From contig OZ255825.1 in NCBI GenBank assembly GCA_965277535.1, forward strand, positions 1,302,001 through 1,366,000: 64,000 bases of DNA, given 5' to 3'. Origin of the DNA: Ilyomonas sp965277535. Its GTDB lineage: Bacteria > Bacteroidota > Bacteroidia > Chitinophagales > Chitinophagaceae. Position numbers and translations under genes: made by a program. Positions 60,682 to 64,000 of the stretch are shown here, one piece after another. The notes under the pieces are model-generated. The model had not been told where the DNA came from. It made no database searches and saw nothing but the letters and a program-made list of their open reading frames with translations. Within the stretch, counting starts at the first letter, position 1; every line of letters starts with the position of its first letter.

Positions 60682-61917
60682 TCACAGGTCTGCCACATAC
60701 CGGTGCATTACACTATCAATAGACAGATATTCTTCTGCGTAACGGCGTGCATTCTGGCGGATGCAATTGTTATTATTTTGTATGGCAACAAAAATGGCTT
60801 TTACCAAAGCATCATCTGTTTCTGCTTCTGCCAAAATTCCCATCTGGTGTTCGCTTATCATGTTGTACAAAGAAGAATGCGGGTTGGCAGTAACCACAGC
60901 CAATCCGCCAACAGCCAGGATGGTAGTAAGCTTGCTGGGCATTACCAGATCGGAGGTATTGGCTTTTTGTATGATAAGATGAGCATCTGCCATATTAAGA
61001 AACCGGTTGAACTTATCGTGCGGCTGTAAGGGAAGAAAAACAACATTAGCAAGGTCTTGTTCATTTGCCATTTGTTGCAGCTTTTCCTGGTAAGGTCCCG
61101 AACCACAGATTAAAAATTTTACACTGCTTTCTTTATACACATTTGCCGCTTTCAATATGGCTTCTAAGCCTTGCTTTTCGCCAATAGAACCGGAATAAAG
61201 AATGATAGTATCATCAGAAGAAAAGCCAAATTCCTTTTTTAATTCAGCTTTGTTTTGTAAGGGATAAAAGAAATTTAAATCAGCCCAATTCGGAAAAAAA
61301 ACAACGTCTTTATCACCTGTTTTTTCTTTTATCTTTTTTATCATTCCTTTTGAAATACTGCTAACAGTATCGGCATTTCTAATGATAAACTTTTCGATGC
61401 GAAACAAAGTACGGATAGCAAGTTTCGATTTGATTAATTGCAGGTCACGCGCAGCTTCAATTTGCAAATCCTGGATGTGATACAGAAATTTTGCTTTCCT
61501 CATTTTTTTGTACAAAACCGAAAGCAAGCCCAACGGCATAGGCGGCACAACAGTGATTACAACATCGAACTTCTTGCGAACCAGTAACCGCATGATTTGG
61601 AAAAACACGGATATACTAAACGAAAAGTCGAGAGCGATGCGGCGCTTGCCGGTAGGCTTATTAGGAACATAATGCGGACAACGGTAAACCGTAATGGTAT
61701 TGCCTTTGGCGGTTGCCAGCGTTTCTTTGCTATACCAGCGATGTTTATCTGTGTAAGGCTCCTGCACCTTCCAGAACGGATAATAAGGATAAGTAGAGAT
61801 AACGGTGCAATCCAAACCATTGTCGGCCATCCAGTCGGTCATTTCTTTATTGTATTTTCCAATACCGGTAGGTTCAGGAAAATAGTTTCCACTCACCAGA
61901 AGCACACGTTTGCGCAT
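60682..61917 (-). CDS. Glycosyltransferase family 4, WcaI type
   Basis: The start at 61917 (MRKRVLLVSGNYFPEPTGIG) is chosen as it opens the GT-B fold; a further in-frame ATG 20 codons earlier adds a non-conserved stretch. 411 residues. CTVISTYPYYPFWKVQEPY is typical of the WcaI branch; the C-terminal donor domain has LYSGSIGEKQGLEAILKAAN and MPSKLTTILAVGGLAVVTAN. WcaI-like enzymes add fucose or a similar sugar in exopolysaccharide assembly. No other capsule genes are within view. Leftward, with a strong terminator at its end. Confidence 0.85.
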   Translation of the reverse strand: MRKRVLLVSGNYFPEPTGIGKYNKEMTDWMADNGLDCTVISTYPYYPFWKVQEPYTDKHRWYSKETLATAKGNTITVYRCPHYVPNKPTGKRRIALDFSFSISVFFQIMRLLVRKKFDVVITVVPPMPLGLLSVLYKKMRKAKFLYHIQDLQIEAARDLQLIKSKLAIRTLFRIEKFIIRNADTVSSISKGMIKKIKEKTGDKDVVFFPNWADLNFFYPLQNKAELKKEFGFSSDDTIILYSGSIGEKQGLEAILKAANVYKESSVKFLICGSGPYQEKLQQMANEQDLANVVFLPLQPHDKFNRFLNMADAHLIIQKANTSDLVMPSKLTTILAVGGLAVVTANPHSSLYNMISEHQMGILAEAETDDALVKAIFVAIQNNNNCIRQNARRYAEEYLSIDSVMHRYVADL

Positions 61918-62228
61918 GAACTTTTGTAAGCGTTCAGCACCAAGAGACGATTGGGAAGGTATTGTATTTTGCAACATTCCTATTTTAAAAATGGCAGATG
62001 AAAACTGCCTGTAAAACGGTTAACTGTGTTTGTTATTTTGAATTTAAATTAAAATGCAGCGGCAATTTTATAACCTTATTCCTGCTTTGCAAAATGGCAA
62101 TGTTTACAATATCAAAAATGGTGTTTTATAAAATCATTGCTGTTATTGCCGTTGCAGAATAAGTAGCTCTCTTTTTTATATTTCAGGCAGCAATTGAAGG
62201 CAAAATAGGCAAATTTTTTTAAACCAGC

Positions 62229-64000
62229 TTATCGAAGCAAAGTTATGGTTCCGGTAAGCGGCACCACTTCATCGTTACACAGAATTTCGATGCGATACAC
62301 ATACACGCCTTCTGATGCAGGAATGCCGCTGACATTGCCATCCCAGCCCTGTGCAGGATTGTTGGTAACAAAGTTTGTTTTTGCAAACACGCGGTTGCCA
62401 TTGCGACTATAAATAACCATCGACCGGATCGGATTGTCAATATTGCTCATCACATAAAACCAATCGTTTTTGCCATCGCGGTTGGGCGAAAAACCAGAAG
62501 GGATATAAATCTTACTCTGGTTGCACAATACATGCACCCTGATGGTAGCTGTATCGGTGCAACCATAATCGGTGGATGCAATGCCTCTGTAAGTGGTGGT
62601 TTTTACAGCCGTTACAACGGGTTGTGCACAGTCGCTGCAACTCAATCCGAATGAGGGCGTCCAGAGCCAGCTTGTAATGTTATCACTTCCAGTGGTTGTA
62701 AGGGGATGCACATCGCCTTTTTGGGCAATAATCAAACTATCGTGTATGGTAAACTGTGGTTTGGGATGCACCTGGATGGTAATGTCGCCTCGTTGGCTAA
62801 AACAGTTGTACTTATCCCTTCCAACAACAAAATATTGTGTAGTAACATCAGGCGTGGCGATTGGATTAGCTGCTGTTGCACTGCTTAAATTAGCGGAAGG
62901 TTGCCATGTATAGAAATCGGCACCGGTAGCAGTAAGTGTTACCGTTTGTTGCTGACAAATTTCGGAAGCCGTACTGCTTACCGACATATTGAAAGGGCGA
63001 ACTACCTGAACGTGTGTAGTAGCTGAAGCCGTGCATTGGTTGGCATCTGTGCCGGTTACTACATACACCTTCGACTCTTCCTGTGGCAATGCAACTGTGG
63101 AAACGCATTGACTGCAACTCAATGTAGGATCATTATTCCAAACATAATTCACTGCTCCACTCGCTTTAAGTATAACTGAGTTGCCATCGCACACAAATGT
63201 ATCCTTTACTACCTGCACTTTCGGCAGAGCATTTATTTTTACCGTATAATACGCTGTATCAGCACAATTGTTTTCGTCTTTTATTACGAGAGAGGCTGCA
63301 TAATTTGCGCTTTGCGCATACAAATGTGAAAAAGAAGGAGAATCAGAGTTTGTTTTTACCGCAAAACCATCGCCGCAACTCCACCACCAGCTAACTAATT
63401 TGTGCGTGCCATCGCTTTTACTTTTGTCAATAAATTGAGTTGTCTTGCCCAAACAAGTACTTCCTCCGGCAACAACAAATGCAGCTGTCGGTCCGTTGAT
63501 GATGACCGGCGTTGGGCTATATATGGTATCGTAACAACCGTTTTTATATTTGGTGATAAGTGAGGGATGATATGTGCCCGGCGTATTGTAAAAATTATAG
63601 ATAGCCGTATCACTGAAAGCACTTCTGCCATCATCAAAATTCCAATAATAATCGGCAATGTATTCGGGGTTGGTAGCGCTCATCCACACACCTTGCTTTC
63701 GGCATAGTGTAGTGCTAACGGAGCTGAAAGTAAAAATGGGTTTGGAGTTGATGATCGGCACAGTAACATTTTTTGTACTACTACATTCACCGTTAGTTGT
63801 GGTAAGTTTTACAGTATAAATGCCGGAAGCAGGATATGTATGAAGTGATGGATTTTGTTGTGAGGATGTTGTACCGTCGCCAAAGCTCCAGAGCCAGGTA
63901 AGCGATCCTGCCGAGGAATCGAGAAACTTTACATTGAGTTGATTGGTGCAGTCGTATTTCACCGAAATGTAACTGATAGGAGGCTTTGTAAAAACAATAT
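62229..64000 (-). CDS. Large PKD-domain secreted protein, C-terminal part with type IX (type B) sorting domain
   Basis: The frame is open to the right edge, so the start is outside; 590 residues are visible. Domains in order: PKD-like (WLWSFGDGTTSSQQNPS), a second (YYWNFDDGRSAFSD), a third (WWWSCGDGFAVKTNSD), then three to four Ig-like repeats with paired Cys (CDGNSVILKASGA, SCSQCVSTVAL, CQQQTVTLTATGADFYTWQP). At the end is the gliding-motility/CHU C-terminal domain with IPSGFSPNRDGKNDWFYV and GVYVYRIEILCNDEVV. That domain sends proteins through the type IX system and links them to the cell surface. It is probably an adhesin or a surface structural protein. Confidence 0.88.
   Translation of the reverse strand, partial: IVFTKPPISYISVKYDCTNQLNVKFLDSSAGSLTWLWSFGDGTTSSQQNPSLHTYPASGIYTVKLTTTNGECSSTKNVTVPIINSKPIFTFSSVSTTLCRKQGVWMSATNPEYIADYYWNFDDGRSAFSDTAIYNFYNTPGTYHPSLITKYKNGCYDTIYSPTPVIINGPTAAFVVAGGSTCLGKTTQFIDKSKSDGTHKLVSWWWSCGDGFAVKTNSDSPSFSHLYAQSANYAASLVIKDENNCADTAYYTVKINALPKVQVVKDTFVCDGNSVILKASGAVNYVWNNDPTLSCSQCVSTVALPQEESKVYVVTGTDANQCTASATTHVQVVRPFNMSVSSTASEICQQQTVTLTATGADFYTWQPSANLSSATAANPIATPDVTTQYFVVGRDKYNCFSQRGDITIQVHPKPQFTIHDSLIIAQKGDVHPLTTTGSDNITSWLWTPSFGLSCSDCAQPVVTAVKTTTYRGIASTDYGCTDTATIRVHVLCNQSKIYIPSGFSPNRDGKNDWFYVMSNIDNPIRSMVIYSRNGNRVFAKTNFVTNNPAQGWDGNVSGIPASEGVYVYRIEILCNDEVVPLTGTITLLR

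Noticed and set aside
1..64000. tRNA, rRNA genes, origin, prophage
   Set aside because: I looked for tRNA-like cloverleaf ends, rRNA blocks, DnaA-box clusters and phage genes and saw none I could support.

Overview
The window is from a Bacteroidota chromosome, most likely the Chitinophagaceae or a close relative (inference). The signs are a complete Alternative Complex III plus cytochrome oxidase cluster, a C-terminal type IX secretion sorting domain, TAnnTTTG promoter elements, an ECF sigma/anti-sigma operon, no purine-rich ribosome binding sites, and moderate-to-low GC.

Left edge (1-3.83 kb): this stretch looks like the end of an integron-type gene-cassette array. A DNA methyltransferase runs in from outside. 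It is followed by an attC-like site interrupted by a frameshifted IS110-family element, then a frameshifted HEPN/DUF4145-like gene bounded by exactly complementary 10-base core sites, then a second intact attC-like site. No integrase is in view.

4-24 kb: mostly chromosomal genes. They are an M19 dipeptidase, an ECF sigma / anti-sigma / beta-barrel operon, a GT14 glycosyltransferase, a UbiD-type decarboxylase, arfB with an MbnP-like gene, dtd, a small toxin-antitoxin-like pair, the rplM-rpsI-rpsB-tsf translation operon, a cluster of three M28 peptidases and an alpha/beta hydrolase. 24-28.5 kb is a REP-rich zone around a RAYT (Y1) transposase, with at least nine hairpins and a 104-base duplication of a gene end. 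28-42.6 kb holds acyltransferases, a GH3-GT39-GT2 block, an amidase, nei, ctaA, rnhB, a YrdC-type protein, two tandem JmjC-like proteins and korB.

42.7-57.3 kb is one respiratory cluster read leftwards: actABCDEF (quinol to cytochrome c), coxBA, ctaB, two oxidase subunit III genes and subunit IV. With ctaA (heme A synthase, 36.7 kb) it supplies a quinol-to-oxygen branch. 57.6-64 kb holds a beta-helix lipoprotein, a glutathione peroxidase, a VapBC-like module set between two related repeats, a WcaI-type glycosyltransferase and the end of a large PKD-domain type IX secreted protein.

Two signals no gene explains stand out. (1) Nine intergenic arrays are built from degenerate 7-base units, many of them switching to the reverse complement half way; one sits at the promoter and at every junction of the rplM-rpsI-rpsB-tsf operon. 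(2) The 11-mer GCAAAAACAAA occurs about 18 times by eye, on both strands, in genes and between them.
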